From the NCBI GenBank assembly GCA_021613375.1, contig CM038703.1, positions 25,532,194 to 25,596,193 of the forward strand: a stretch of DNA of 64,000 nt. The letters are read 5' to 3'. The stretch's first letter is position 1; every line of letters begins with the position of its first letter. This DNA is from Megaleporinus macrocephalus. Lineage: Eukaryota; Chordata; Actinopteri; Characiformes; Anostomidae. This document shows, piece by piece, positions 35,515-49,000 of the stretch. The position numbers were made by a program, and so were the translations under genes. Below the pieces are notes generated by a model, which saw only the letters and a list, made by a program, of their open reading frames with translations, did no database searches and was not told where the DNA came from.

Positions 35515-37160
35515 GTGGTCTAATCAAATTTATTTGTATAGCGCTTTTAACAAATGATGTTGTCTCAAAGCAGCTTTACAGGAATTTAGTGGTAAGAAAA
35601 GTTTAATAGAGAAAAAATAAAATAAAAACATAGAAGAAAGACAGCAATAATAGATAAACCATCAAATCATCAAACTACTTATACAGTACAGATAATGACT
35701 GTACCACCATATACTTCCGGCAGATCTGATTATAACAACATAACTAAAAGGAGAGAACCAGAAGGTAACACAGTAATGAGGGCACCCTGAAACACTGGCA
35801 TCCCTCAGCTACAGTGTTCAAAAACCGACAGCACTAGCATCTCAGTTTATCACAATTCCCTGTGTCCATGAACCTCTGGATCTACTATTTTTATCAACGG
35901 TAAGCATTAGTTACCAAAAGTTAAACCAAACAAGTAAGTTTTCAACCTAGACTTGAAGATTGAAACTGTGTCTGAATCCCAGACATTATCTGGAAGATTA
36001 TTCCAGAGTGGGAGGGCTTTATAAGAAAAGGTTGTTCACCTGCTGAGGATTTGTAAATTCTGGGAACTAATAGGAAGCCAGCCCCCTGTGATCTAAGTGA
36101 TTGAAATAGTCATAATAGGAAATGAGGTATTGCAGGTACCCAGGAGCGAGACCATGTAGGGCTTTGTATTGTCAATAGAATAATTTTATAATCAATACGG
36201 AATTTAATTGGAAGCCAGTGCCATGCTGATAGGACTGGGCTGATATGATCAAATTTTCTGGTTTTAGTAAGGACCCTGCAGCGTTTTGAACAAGTTGAAG
36301 CTTAGTGAAATTCCAACTGAAAGATCCTAACAATAGAGAATTGCAATAATCTAGCCTTGAGGTAATGAAAGAGGTAATTATCCATCATGCATGGATAAAG
36401 CACTTTTTAGCTTACGAAGAAGTAGAAAAGCTTATTATTAATATTATTAATATGTTGATCGAATGATCGATCTTAATCAATTATGACGCCACGATTTTTA
36501 GCTGCTGAAACAGGAATAACAGAAAAATCATCCAAGTTTAATGTTAAGTCAGATAATTTACTTCTTGCGACCCAGAATAAGAACCTCAGTTTTATCACTT
36601 TTTAGAAGGAGGAAGTTTTGTAACATACAGTTTTTCACATCTTTTGCACAATCCTCATCAGGGTTGCCTCATATATACAGCGGTATGTCATCTGTGTAAC
36701 AATGGAAGCTAATGCCATGCTTGCTTAGAACTGTATAATATAAACAATAATGGCCCCAAAATATAAACTTGTGGAATTCCATATCTTTTGTATAATTTGA
36801 GGATACATCAACCCTCAGATAGATAAGATCTATACATGCAGGTATGAGGAAAGTTCTTATGCAGGTATGAGGAAAGTTGATGGGCTACAGCTTTTTCTAA
36901 GATTTTAGATATAAACGGTAGGTTGGAAATAGGCATGTACTTAGACAATATACCAGGATCAAGATTTGGTTTCTTGATCAAAGGTTTAATAACTGCTTCT
37001 TTGAAAGCTTTGAGTACAAGCCCGAGTCTTAGGGATGAATTAACTATTGTTAAAAGAGGTTTGATTATAGCTGGTACTAATTCTTTTAGAGGTTTTAAGG
37101 GAACTGCATCGAGTATGCAGATACTACAGTTTGCAGAGGAGATCATTTTGTTTTAGGGTT
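35515..37160 (-). mobile_element. L2-type LINE, 3' part, minus strand
   Basis: This is the same family as the LINE at 27819-31308. The 35520-35580 end is the complement of its 3' tail (AAAGCTGCTTTGAGACAAC and AAGCGCTAT). At 36808-37146 the minus strand reads the reverse transcriptase start: PAIIKPLLTIVNSSLRLG, AVIKPLIKKPNLDPGILSKY and PISNLPFISKILEKAVAHQL. Between them the frame is badly broken and the catalytic YADD box is not intact. The copy is older and more decayed than the plus-strand one. Its tail lacks the CTTGA repeats. Confidence 0.82.
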
Positions 37161-37164
37161 CGAG

Positions 37165-37850
37165 TTTGGTCAGTATTTACTTTTTATGTACTTCTCAGTG
37201 ATATACTAAACACAGTTATACTTAAGTATACTTGGGTTATACTGACAAGTATAGAACAGTCTAAGTATATTTGGCCTTGTACTTGTACTTAATCTTTTGA
37301 TTGAGATAGTAGAAGTAAGTATTCTTGCTCTGCACAAAAACACATCCAGTACGATATTTATTTAAAATTTGATTTATAAAGATTTATAAAGATACAAATA
37401 TGTTTCTTAATCTGAGTGTGTCTTGTTTATTTTATGTGTCCACTGGTGAGTAAGTAAACATTGTTAAGTTCTATTTTAAGTAGAAAAAAACCTTTAAACC
37501 TAGTCATATACTTTAAAGTACAACAATAATATAAGCAGTAAATTATAAGTTCATCTGAAGAAAACTTACAAGCTAGTAAACTAACAGTAAACCCTTAATA
37601 TTACTTTTAGTGTAGTTGCAGTACAAAAGATGTAAACTAGTTGTATACTTGGTTCACTACTCTTACACTTTAAGTGTACTTAAAAGTATACCTTTAAAAA
37701 CTAGAAAGTGGGCCAATTTAGTCCCAAGAAGTATTAAAATAGTACATATACAAGTGTGCTACAGGTACAATGACATTAGTATAGTAACTACATATATTAT
37801 ACTTAATAAAATGAACTTTAAGTATACTTATTTTCTGTAAGGGTCATGAC
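37165..37850. repeat. AAGTATACTT-rich repeat (probable MITE)
   Basis: The stretch is densely populated with AAGTATACTT-type palindromes and variants (TTAAGTATACTTGGG near 37220, AAAGTATACC near 37690, TTTAAGTATACTTATTTTC near 37820). Such arrays are usual in short inverted-repeat elements of fish. A matched pair of ends is not evident, so the boundaries are approximate. Confidence 0.5.
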
Positions 37851-37854
37851 TGAT

Positions 37855-40165
37855 ATGCAGACACGGGACCAAGTCACTAAGTTGCAAGTAACAAGTAAGT
37901 CTCAAGTCTTGACAATCAAGCAGATGTGGGGGACTCCAGTCACATGACTTGACTTGAGTCGGACTCGAGTCGCGATTTTAAGGACCTGAGACTTGTTTGA
38001 TGAACATTGATAAAAGACTTGACTTGGACTTGGTGTTTGAGACTTGACTTAGACTTAGCACAGATGACTCGAAATTACTTGTATTTTTTATCAAATGTTT
38101 GTATTTGTACACACTGAGAGGATACATATTTTTAACTTTTTTTTTCTTAATGATTGGGGTTTTTTTTCGATGCGCGAAACCTGGCAACCCATCAGGACGC
38201 CGCAGACCGGCAGAGGCCAACATGTAGCTCGTATCTTGGAGCGGCTACTCCAAACACAGTGAAGTCTGGATTTAAGGAGTATGCAGTCTACAATAAGAAT
38301 ACAAAGAGAACAGCAACATGCAGGGTTTTCAGTTCTAAAATCAGCGACACGACCACCACATCCACATCAACATCATTTTATTCACTTCAGAACCCACAGA
38401 GAGGTCAGTGACTGACTGTTAAGCTGACGTTAATCATTAGCAAAGAAGCTAACGTTAGATTCGGCATTCGAATCGATTGTGTATTTATTAAGATACAAAA
38501 CAGTGAATATTAATACAATTTGACCCTTAGTAAAAGGGCGGAATGATATGATTTGCGTCGTGTGTTGCTGTTAACATGTACATAATAAAAAGACTTTGTA
38601 ATTGAGTCCTAGTAAGTTAACGCTAGTGCTAACTATACTGTCTGCAGTTCCAGTGTTGATGTTTAATTTTATTCAAATTAATTCTTTTAACTATGCCTGT
38701 GGCCAAAATAGAGCCCCTTTCCCCCATTAGTATTTCCATTTATAGCGGTAAACCGTTTAGTTTAACTGTTACCAAATGGCCGTAGCTATAAGTTCTGTAT
38801 TAATGAACTAATAACTTCTCATAATCAGCCGCCTCAGCGGTCACCAGTCAGCCTAACACACCAGCGTTTGTTTACATGTGAGCGAGACAGAAGTCTCTTA
38901 CAAGATCATACCCTGTGAAGTTAGAAAAGTGCGGGTCTGAGTTCTGAGTTTAATTCTTTGATTGTTTGTATGTGACTGCGCTGACCCACAGGTAGCGTTT
39001 CTGCTGTATGATGAGCAGCAGGTAACGCAGTACACATCTGTAACTGTACAGGGCTGCAGCTGTTTAACTAGAGAGGAGAGTCCGGGTCCGGGAGAAGTGC
39101 AGGACTTTCGGCAGCTTTATGCAAGTCACTATGTAGCCTGGCGTATATATGTGTTATGCAGCTGCTAATTTCCAAACAGAAATATCACTATAAGGCTTAT
39201 AAGATTGTCCATCATTAGGGGTTTTTAGAAGGTTTTGGCAGAGCATAAATCGAGCAGCCGCTCCCATTTCAGTCATTTATGCTGAGATTTCATGGCCCGT
39301 GCAAATTGTTGACCTGTAGTAATAATATATTACTCCAACTCCTCCGCTAATACATAATCCCATTCTAATAGGGCTTAATCTAAACCTCACACATTTAGTT
39401 TGCTCTAGATTGTTGAGGTGAGTGGGATCACCACGATCACCAGTTCCAAACAACTCTCTGAGGCCTCCAGAAAGAAGGTTGTAGATGCAGATAAGTCTGA
39501 CATCTCAAAATGTTATGGTAGTAGGTAGCTCTCACCACAATTGATGTTAAAGTACAGCATCTATCATCAACCTTCTTTCTGAAGGCCTCAGAGAGCTCTT
39601 TGTATCTGGTCATGGCAATCTCACTCACCTCAGCAAACCAAACTAAATGTCTGAGAGTCCTCCAACATCAGCTCTGAAGATGTTCTGATCATCTGCAGCT
39701 GATGTGTGATACTTTAGGCATTTAAATTTGTAATAAATATGCAGGGTGTTTTATGTGTTCTACCATGATTTCAAAAGACATAACTTTAGGTGTGTGTGTT
39801 CAGTTGTATCCATCCCTCTATATTGTTCAAATGAAGGTTAACTATCCATATGTTATAAATATCTATAAAAAGACAAAAGTTTTCAATGGGTGCCCTCATT
39901 TTGTTTTTGCACTGTAACAAGAAACGATGACACGGTCATATGAGAAGCAGCTTTTTACAGATGAGTTAAAATTCCAGTATTAAAAAACAATATTTCTCAA
40001 CATTGAAAATAAAATTCAGCTTTTGAGTTAGGGCATGATAATTTGAATGACTGGACTTGAGACTTGCTTGACTTGAGTCAAGTCTCAAGTCAATACAAGG
40101 AAGTCTCAAGTCAAGTCCCAAGTCTTAAACTTTGAGTCTTAGTCAAGTCATCAGATGTAACGTCA
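37855..40165 (+). mobile_element. hAT-like element with BED finger exon
   Basis: Subterminal GACTTGA/TCAAGTC repeats cluster at both ends (about 37.86-38.06 kb and 40.05-40.15 kb), as in hAT elements. Between them, 38154-38411 encodes ATPNTVKSGFKEYAVYNKNT then KRTATCRVFSSKISDTTTT. This resembles the start of a BED zinc finger, but the second Cys of the pair is Ser (CRVFSSK) and the His part is lost. The catalytic domain is absent, so the copy is non-autonomous. A Tc1 fold-back (39391-39920) lies inside it. Confidence 0.55.
39391..39920 (-). mobile_element. Tc1-like fold-back (inverted N-terminal fragments)
   Basis: The minus strand from about 39920 down to 39540 carries a Tc1-type 5' terminus (ending near CACTGTAA at 39913) and the start of a transposase (MTRYKELSEAFRKKV, minus strand). 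The + strand at 39430-39500 carries a second copy of the same start (KQLSEASRKKVVDADKSD) in opposite orientation. The arms at about 39391-39486 and 39557-39650 are imperfect inverted repeats around a loop of about 70 bp, able to fold into a long hairpin. Confidence 0.65.
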
Positions 40166-42035
40166 TTTCAGTATTTAACACAGTTGATGCAGTTGATTAG
40201 TAGTATATTAAACTGGCATTAATATAACATTAATGTTTTTAAAGTTTGTATTATAACAAAAATAACTTTGAATATGAAATTAGATCATTTCAAGCAGTTC
40301 TAATGACAAACACCTAATTACCAATCCATCACCGAGTTAAAATAGGTGTTGAAGCAGAAAAAACACTAAGTGGGCCTCGAAGGCCAAGGCTGAGAAACAC
40401 TGCACTATATGTAAGTATTAGTACACATTACACCTACAGGAATTTTAATGACATCACATTCTAAACTCATAAGCATTAATATATGGACCGGGTATTTGCT
40501 GTTCTAACAGCATGTGTGAACTCTGCAGTAGCTCTGTATGTGCTGATCAGTGTTTGGAACTTTTCTGCACTACTTGAACACTTCCTGTCTGAGATGCTGT
40601 GCTTCCCAAATGCTTTAATGTTTCATTAAAATTCACAGTGGACGGTGGAATATCTAGGAGGGATGAACGGAGGGAGAGAGCTTCGTTCACATTAGCTGTT
40701 GTTTATCATTATGCCGCTAAGTTTGCTAGCTTGTTAGCCAGTTAGGTAGCTAACTGCTATATGTGAAATATAATTGCAGAGACTTACTGTTCTTTGTGCA
40801 GCCTCAAAAGTCGAACAAAGTTTGAAGTGGTTGCAGCTGCATCTGTGATCTTGACTCCACATGTCCTGCATGTCACAGTTCTTTTTAATTTACTACAGCA
40901 TAATCTCTGTAGTTGAATGGGATTATTTTTGGGAGCATGTTGCCTCTCGTCTCCGCACAAATTTAAACCTGCCTCCCCCCAAAGCTTCCCATGACTGGCT
41001 GCAGAACTTTACTTGTTACTAGGTTACGGATAAACTGAGCGGCGCAGCACAGCTCCCTAGCATTACAGCAACATTTAGTACAAAATAATCCAGTTATGAG
41101 ATTCATGTAACACAGCACAGCGTGGATCACAGTAAGTGTTACTACTGCAGATCAAAATAAGAATGACACGTAATGCTTATACCTAGACCCTAGCTACCAC
41201 GTTTCTTCTGTGAGTTCATATGAACCAGCTTCAAAATCACACTAGGTTCAATAAACGGCTTTGACTGAAATGCAAAAGACAGAATGCAGGGCTCTGGAAT
41301 TACAGCTATGTATTTATTGACTAATAAAAAAAAATCTGAGCCCTTTAAATCATTTGTGAGATAGATGTATGTGCAATGTTGAGTATAAATGCAAGAAAAG
41401 TAAGAGCAGTCTCAGTCGATGTAAAGATGGGGAAAAAATACAAATGAAATAGCTTTCTCTCTCTTGGCTTGAGGAAAAAAAATAGAAATAGCAGGAGCTT
41501 TTCTAGTCAATGAAGCAAGTCAGTGCTTTGCAACAACGTATAAGGAAAAATAGTTTCTCACAGTTAACAGTACCTTGACGCAAGAATGAAAACTAGTTTT
41601 TACACAACAGCACTCGTTTAACAATCAGAACAAGTAAAATAAGTCCATTTCAACACTTGAGTATTTTATTCGCTGTTATTGTTTTTTTAATTCTTCGTGT
41701 TTCATATGTATGTAATGTTTTTTCCTAAGTGTTCCTCCTTTTCGTTCTGGCTTTTTTATCAGATAAAAATGCTTTGCTAATCCGAGTTGCTCAACAATAA
41801 AAAGCATTTTGAGACTATAACAGCAAAATTAAACCTCCAAATGTACTTCCAAAATATAGGCAGTCTATTAATGGTTCCACCAGTGATAATAACACACTGG
41901 TACAGTATTTTTAAAGATACATATCACTTTGTTACCTGCATAGCTTTAGGGCAGGCAGTGTACTAATTTCAGTGTACTGGCAGAAACTAAAATCTAAAAG
42001 CAGTGAAGAAATGGAACAGAGAGACAAAGTAAGAC
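40166..42035. other. No gene seen; small repeat fragment
   Basis: A piece near 40370-40405 (CCTCGAAGGCCAAGGCTGAG AAACACTGC-like) resembles the end of a common fish repeat. The rest is AT-rich DNA with no supported exon. Confidence 0.3.
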
Positions 42036-42039
42036 CTGC

Positions 42040-43110
42040 AAGGTAGTTGTGAATGCATTGATTGTAGTGTTTTTTGAAGTGACCACTGACGACCAAGATG
42101 AAAAGAATCACACCGTGACAACTTTCTTTTTTTGTGAAGAAATGTGTATGCCAACGAAGACCTTCCTCACATTTAGCAATAACAAACCATGGTGTACAAA
42201 CAAGCAGCTTTGTCAGATCAAGGCAGATGCATATAGCACAAAAAGGGCAAACACTCACTGACAAAGAGTGGCTAAAAAAGCTACAGTGAAAAGCTGAAAA
42301 AAGTATTCAGCCAAAGTCTCTGCATCAGTGTTGAGAGGCATTTAGAACATTACAAACTACAGAAAACCTTCCTCTTATGCTGAAGCAAAGAAAGACCCAG
42401 ACCGTGTTTACGGCTCCCTTAAATTTTGTGTTAAATATCTGGCTCCAGTTTTCATGCAGATGTTCAACAGATTACTGGAGCTATGTAAAGTCCCCCTGCT
42501 ACTTCAAGTAGCCACCATCCTCCACGTCCCCAAGAAGCCCTCCATCACAGGACTCTCAGCTTGCCATATCCCCTGCCATCTCTCAGTAGATAACCAGCTT
42601 TTTTTTCAGGAAACAAAAGATGTAGCTAAGGGACGTCACTTGTAGTACACAGTCAGCACTGGTGCTCCTCAAGGTTACATACTCTTCCCACTGCTCTTCT
42701 CTGTCTATGCCAATAACTGAACCCATCTGCTGAGGATGAATGGCTTGTGTTGTGGTGAAGTCCGAACAACCTATAACTGAACATGCTTAAGACTGTGGAG
42801 ATGACAAAGGACTTCAGGAGATGGCACTTACACTGCTGTCCTTTACAATCTTCAGTCATTCCTGAAGTGGGAGCACAACAGCAACTCAAAAAGGCCCTTT
42901 TTTTCTCATCAATTTCATAAATTTCTGACCACCAATATCATCCACTAGGCCATTGCTTTTATATTATGTATACTGCTATACTCTGTGTATACTGCGCATA
43001 ACATATATTGTGTATTGTCTGTAAATCGTATGTACATTACCTGTGAATTGCATATAATACTGTTAAGGCGCCTAGCAGACAGAAACAAATTCCTTGTGTG
43101 ATAACATACC
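42040..43110 (+). mobile_element. Rex1/L2-like LINE relic
   Basis: Scattered coding traces read left to right: MPTKTFLTFSNNKPWCTNKQ (42.15 kb), QVATILHVPKKPSITGLSA (42.5 kb), GAPQGYILFPLLFSVYANN (42.66 kb) and TKDFRRWHL-like text. The order matches the endonuclease-RT junction, the RT palm start and the QG.VLSPLLF box. There are many frameshifts. The end near 43.07-43.10 kb (AGACAGAAACAAATTCCTTG) is a typical LINE tail. Confidence 0.6.
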
Positions 43111-46100
43111 ATGTATAGGCCTCTAAGGATTTTCTTCCATTTTGAATAAGTACTTTGACTACTTTGAGCAAAACTTCACTGTCCCAATGTTACTTTGCAT
43201 AAGCATGTGTTGTCGTTTGGTTTTTAATTTAACTTAAAATTGCATATAGCACAATTACTTTTAAGGTATCAATGTGTAGCTAAATGGAACAGTGGCAGCA
43301 CTGTTTCTGCTTCTTCATCGATTGTCTTTCGGTCATGATCAAGAATGACTGCCAGTTGCAAATGTAGTTGTCATATGAAGCACCATAAGCATTGGATCAT
43401 CTAATGCTCACTTGAGTAGTATGCATACCAGCTTCATGCATGACAGTTAATTATACAAAGGAAATTTCCACTTGGGTTTTTGACTATAGATTATAGAGAT
43501 ATAGACTATAGAGATATAGATCTCTTAAATCAGGAGTTGGTAAAAGTCATTTTTAATGTAACATTTCTATATGTTGGCTGTTAATATGTCTTAGTATGTG
43601 CTAATGTCTTAGTTTGTCTTAGTTAGTCTTAGTTTTATAATATAATATAATATAATATAATAACAAAAAAAAAATATTATGGATTATATGTTCAGTGAGT
43701 AATTTCTTCACAAAATAAAAAACACAGACTTACTTTGCTCTGGTAAGCTTTAGCTCAAGCTGTAACCACTTTTCTCACATCTATAAATCATGTAGGGTAC
43801 TTTTAAATAAAAATTTAACTTTTTTGCTAAAATGTCTCTAATGATTTTCATCTTTTTGGGGTTGCCACTTTATCTTTGCAGATTACACATATTGGGAAAC
43901 CAGCAGGAGTGCATGTATTAATGAATCTTTCCATTTGTCTTTCTGTGTTCATCTTAAACTTTACTTTGCCATTTCATCTTCATGTTTAAAGGTCACATAG
44001 TAGTTATACATAAATTCCAGTGTTTAACACAAGAGGGCAATAAAAGAGATCCATGTGGCTCAGTTGCTGACTCCAGTTTTAAATGAGTTCGATTGGTAAC
44101 CAACTGGAAATGTCCTATAGATAACTGGTGAGGTTGGGCTGTATCTAATGCTCCAAAAGGGGTAGACAATGACTCATTTTGAGTTGGCAACCCCTGCTTT
44201 GAGTTTTTGTAAAATTGTTTGGAAAATAGACAGACATCTAACGCAGACCTACTGGCTTATTCTACTTTCAAATGATCTAAATCAAAATAAAAATGTGGAA
44301 TGTATACTGTTCAGGTTTTAAAGGATTAAAAGCTATTTTTTAAATATATATTAAAATATGTATAAAAAAACAAATACTGGGTTTTATCAGGAATCAAAAA
44401 CTATGAACTTCTACTAAAAATGAGAAACTGCAGGTGGAATGCTATGCGCCTCTTGTGGGATGACCCAGGAGGTAAAGCCTCAAAGCATCTTTCAAAGGAA
44501 GCCAGTCTGAGGTGGCAAATACCTATTAAGTCGGTGACTGACACTAATTGTGACTGTTTTTGTGACAGAAACAATACATTCAAAGAGCCATTTTTTCAAA
44601 AAGGTTTTTGCTTCTTAGTTTTTTTTTCTAGATATGGACTGTGTGGACTAGAAATGGTATGGTTTTAGATTCTAGCAATGCTTATATACTACCTTATAAG
44701 GTAGAGAAAACTCAGTTTTACATAATATGGGCCATATAAACAAAAAACAAATATATACAGTATTACTCTGTATATATATACAATATACAGAGTATTCAGT
44801 ATTGCACTACTGTATAAGTAGTTCTTCCAACCCAGAAGTTTTGTGCTTGCTATAAATCTTGCAACTTGCGACTATAATTTGGTTTGTTTGTTGTGCAGGG
44901 TAGTCTGTGCAGACATCTTAGTCAATATTGTCTGATATAAACAGATACAACTGTGTGTTGCCATCAGTTTGGTGAGTTGTTCAGTTGACAAAATAAAGCT
45001 TGTCATATCATCTCAGTTTTTAATGTCTAGGCTTCTATAACTTTCCACCAACCATTAACCCTGTGGCACTGCAAATTGAGCCCAGTCATTAGAAACTATT
45101 AAAGAAGAGGTTTAATTTAGGTTTAGCTTTATCTGTACATTTCATATTAGGGTATGGACCTAGCACAACAACGTGCAAACACTATGTTTTTAAAACTGAA
45201 GGGTATTTATTAGTAAGCATAGAAAAAGCATATTACATGCCAAGATGGCACAACTAATTCATTTGAACATTTGAATGAGAAAGTAAAACTGTAAAAAAAG
45301 TAGCAGAAAGTAAAACTGTTCAGGAGATTCAAAGCTACATACAAAAGCTTTTCTTAGTAAATTAGCGTAGGACACAGTAATTAAACAGGGATCTATAGCA
45401 CTCAAGTGACCTGAATGAATGGCAATTTGCATCAACATCATTGTGTGTGATTTTTGTTTGTGAGTTTACCAGTTTTGGGTTTGTAGTGTGTAAGCTGGGT
45501 GCAGTGCAGTTTACAGTTTTATTTGGTATCCATGTGTCTTTACAGATAATTACAAATTGTACTGCTGGATATTTGTCTATTTTCAGATTATTGTTATACT
45601 GTATACAGTTTTTTGGTTTCTCTTGTAATGTCACAGGTGAGACTGTTTTCACTGCGAGAACTGTTTTTATTCTATTTACCTATGGTGTTAATTTTGTTTG
45701 CATATGTTTTTCCTTTTACCATGGTGCTCTCTTTTGATGTAACAACCACCCGACTGGGGGTTATCTTACCTGCCATATGGGAATTCTCCCCAACACCCCT
45801 CTCTGAGAGGCGGGGATGGTGGATTCCTTTGTCTGTATGAAAATTCTTTAACACCTCAGGGAATGTAGTTTTTCTGTATATAAGCAATGAGTTTGTGAAC
45901 TTGTTCGGATTTCTCGCTAAACAGAAGACAACAATACAAAAACATCCAGTCAAAGGGAATTATGATAAAATTACCAGATCTCTCATTTTATCATGCACTA
46001 AAATGTTTCCTAAAGAATTGTCATTAATGTACACCTCTAATGCTGATCTCTCCTGGGGGGCTTTAAAGCAGGCAAAGCAATGCTTCGCCTTCCTGTTCTC

Positions 46101-46274
46101 CTTCACTTATTAAGCCTACTAGGGTTGTGTTGTGTTACATAAGCCACTTCCCTTAATGACTGTACTCGTGCATGCAGAACTGAAAGGTATTAGTTTTGCA
46201 TCCATTTTAGAAACATTCTCAGGCAAAATGTGTTTTTTAGAAGGAGGGGAAAGAGAGAGAGAGCCAGAGAGTGG

Positions 46275-46322
<48 letters not shown>

Positions 46323-47690
46323 CCATAAAGGAAGTGCTTATGCTTTTCTGAGCATTCACCTTGACAAGCCCAGCTACCAAACCCACTAAAGTAATTGGAG
46401 GAGAGGCCAAAGCACAGGGTGCTCTCATTGGCTGAGAGGAGCTAGGCTGTTTCTATGGGAATGGCTTATTGATGCCGCCACCACATTGGTCGCTATGGAA
46501 ATTGTTGATACAGAACAAGAGAACAAGGGATGAGGGAGAGAGAGAGAGAGATGAGAAGGTAATGATGCTGAAAATCAGGATGATGAAGCGAAAGAGAAGG
46601 GACTGGTGTTCTTGTGTAGATGGGTGTATGTGTTAGGGGTGAGGCAGAGAGTATGTATTCATGCTAGAGGTGAAAATGATACAGCAAGAGAATGGAGACG
46701 GAACAAAAACCAAAACCAGGAGAGAAAAATGGGCTGATGATGATGATATCATACCAGCAGATTTCTGAGAATGATTATTGCTGGCTGCTTGCATGCAGAT
46801 GTTAAAACATAACTGTGCCAAAAGGAGTTATTTGGAGTGATGCCATAGAGGAAGGATTCTACTCCAAACAGGAGCACACCTGAATCTACTTGTTGATTCT
46901 GTTAGTCTCAGTCATCAGATCATTTATGTGCTTCTGAATGTTTGAATCGAAATCTGTAGCTACACTGGTCCTTTGTGGAGATGATTTAACTCCCCTGCCA
47001 TAGAAGAACTATTCTGGTTTCCTAAAGAAAGTTTCTATAGATGGTTTAATATAGTACAAAATATGTGAGTGTGAAAAATCCTGGGGTGATAAATAGACAG
47101 CACTGGACATTAAGCCCTCATGTCTATTTATTACCCACTTATGGTAACCATTTCAGATCTGCAATATGTTAATGATTTATCGATTAGAAATTCTATATAT
47201 TGCATTGCATTGTGATGTAGATTTTTGATGCTAGTGAATAGAGTAGTCTTGAGAGCTTCTTTGAGACGTATGATAGAGGGTCTTAAAGTAGTGAAGTGAA
47301 TGTTCCTGTTTTTTGAACTGGAGCCATAATGTTCATTATGGTGAACTGTTCCATATTTTTTCACTCTCAAGATCAGGAGAGTATCTGAAATGCAGAAAAA
47401 ATACTATTTTGACAACAATGACTGGAGACAGGTGGAACAATTGCACAATTGGCATTTGTCATCTAGTATTCTTCAAAAGGCTAAAAAATTATATTGGGTG
47501 TAATTTAAGGACATAGTGGGTGATTTATCTTGCATACAGTATTTGATATATTTCTTGAAATGCTCTTTACATTCCGACAGCAAATCAAATGCTCTGATGA
47601 CATAAAGAAAGAAGAGTAATTTTTTATCGGACAGCAAAAATCCTGTATAATCTTGATTTTCTGTACAGGTAAATATTCTGTATATCATAT
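43111..47690. other. No gene seen; microsatellites
   Basis: Includes a (TATAA)n run near 43640 and a (GA)n array at 46278-46318. Open frames such as 45441-45737 and 45672-45953 lack recognisable domains and overlap on opposite strands, so they are not called as genes. Confidence 0.35.
46278..46318. repeat. (GA)n microsatellite
   Basis: About 20 GA repeats, with looser GA-rich sequence on both sides. Confidence 0.95.
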
Positions 47691-47694
47691 ATGA

Positions 47695-48545
47695 CAGAAC
47701 AAGTCAAAGCGGCTGAAAAACAATGCCCATCGGACTTGTCAGGCATTCAGCTGCTTCGCTTGCTGGATATAGGCCAGGTTTTTGAGGCCTGTTCACACCA
47801 CAAAATGGTGTGTAGCACTCTCTTGCAAGTGGCGCCATTCCTCCTTAGCCACCTTAAAGGCCAGAAGTTCCCTGCCCCCATGTCATAATTCTGCTCGGCT
47901 GGTATTAGCCGATGGGAATAATAGGCGCAGGAGAGGAGCTTCTTGGCTGGTCCCAAATGTTGGGACAGGACTGCAACCACTCAAGAGTTCTGAAGTCTCT
48001 ACCTCAATGATAATGGGTTCATCAGGGTCAGGGAGGTGGAGAATGGGGGATGACGTAAGCCGCGTCTGTATCTCCTCAAAAGCCGCTTGGGTCTCAGTGG
48101 TCCAGCGAAAGGGGCCTGGGGACTTCCGGGTTAGTGTGGTAATGGGTGCAACTACAGAGCTGTTGCGCAAAAACGCCAAAAGAAGTTGCCAACCCCCAGG
48201 AACTGCTGGACCAACTGGAGGGTGGTAGGGAGTGGCCAGTCTCACACCACCTGGATCTTGGTCAGATCCATGTGCAGAGAGCCCTTGGAAACCACAAATC
48301 CAAGTAAGGACTCTCTAGGCACATAGAATGCCGATTTCTCCAGCTTAATGTACAGCCGGTTCTCCAGTAATAACATTTCTGGGTAGTCCCTGGAAAGAGA
48401 GCGATGGAACAATCTTATTCCCAGTGGGGAGGAATACTCCTGAGGCATAGGGGTCATGGTGCTGGACTGGGAGGTGTTTGAGACAGCATCTGGTTCTGGA
48501 GTAGGTTCTCATGGCACCCAGGGAGGCCCCTTGAAGCTGCACTGC
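47695..48545 (-). mobile_element. Ty3/Gypsy pol fragment
   Basis: Read on the minus strand: ENRLYIKLEKSAFYVPRESL then LGFVVSKGSLHMDLTKIQVV (end of the reverse transcriptase thumb, about 48.4-48.24 kb). Next come FLRNSSVVAPITTLTRKSPG and PFRWTTETQAAFEEIQTRL (RT-RNase H connection). SPILHLPDPDEPIIIEVETS follows as the start of RNase H. The first catalytic Asp of RNase H, normally in a VDAS context, reads VETS here. The frame shifts near 48.24 kb and 47.95 kb. No LTR, gag or integrase is seen, so this is a dead internal fragment. Confidence 0.85.
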
Positions 48546-48769
48546 TCTCTTGAGTTGGTCTATCTTTGCTGGCTCTTCTCACATTCATCTGTAATGGGAC
48601 GGGCTGTAAGATGAAACCAAGTGCAGAGATGGAAGTCCAAAATAAAAGGGTTTAACTAGTAAAAGGAGACTGTAAGCTTGCCCCAAAGGCATGAAAATAC
48701 GTTATTTGTGATGTGAAAGCTTTTATGACAATGTAGAAAATAAAGGAGGGGAAGGAAAAAGGAGACAGC

Positions 48770-49000
48770 TATGTGGCTTAGCCCAGATTGCATAGCCAGA
48801 TACAGCTCCAGTGTCATCATCACATTTGCAGACTTTTGTTTTACAATTGTAGGCCATATCTCCGTAAAAATAAGATGGCCTAAGAAAAATAAGACCAGGG
48901 AACTGATATTGGACTTCAGGAACGAGGAGGAAGTGCATATGCCCATCATCAGTGGTGACACTGTTGTGAAAGTCAGGTTTAAATTGCATTTTTATTTATA
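48770..49000 (+). mobile_element. LINE reverse transcriptase relic
   Basis: The + frame reads SSVIITFADFCFTIVGHISV then KKNKTRELILDFRNEEEVHM and PIISGDTVVKV. The KTRELILDFR ... P..I.GD phrase is the segment after the polymerase YADD box in Rex1/L2-type LINEs. The YADD itself has decayed to ITFAD. It is too short and broken for closer assignment. Confidence 0.55.

Noticed and set aside
45441..45953. Overlapping open frames of 90-98 codons on both strands
   Set aside because: No recognisable domain, AT-driven composition and no splice or promoter support.
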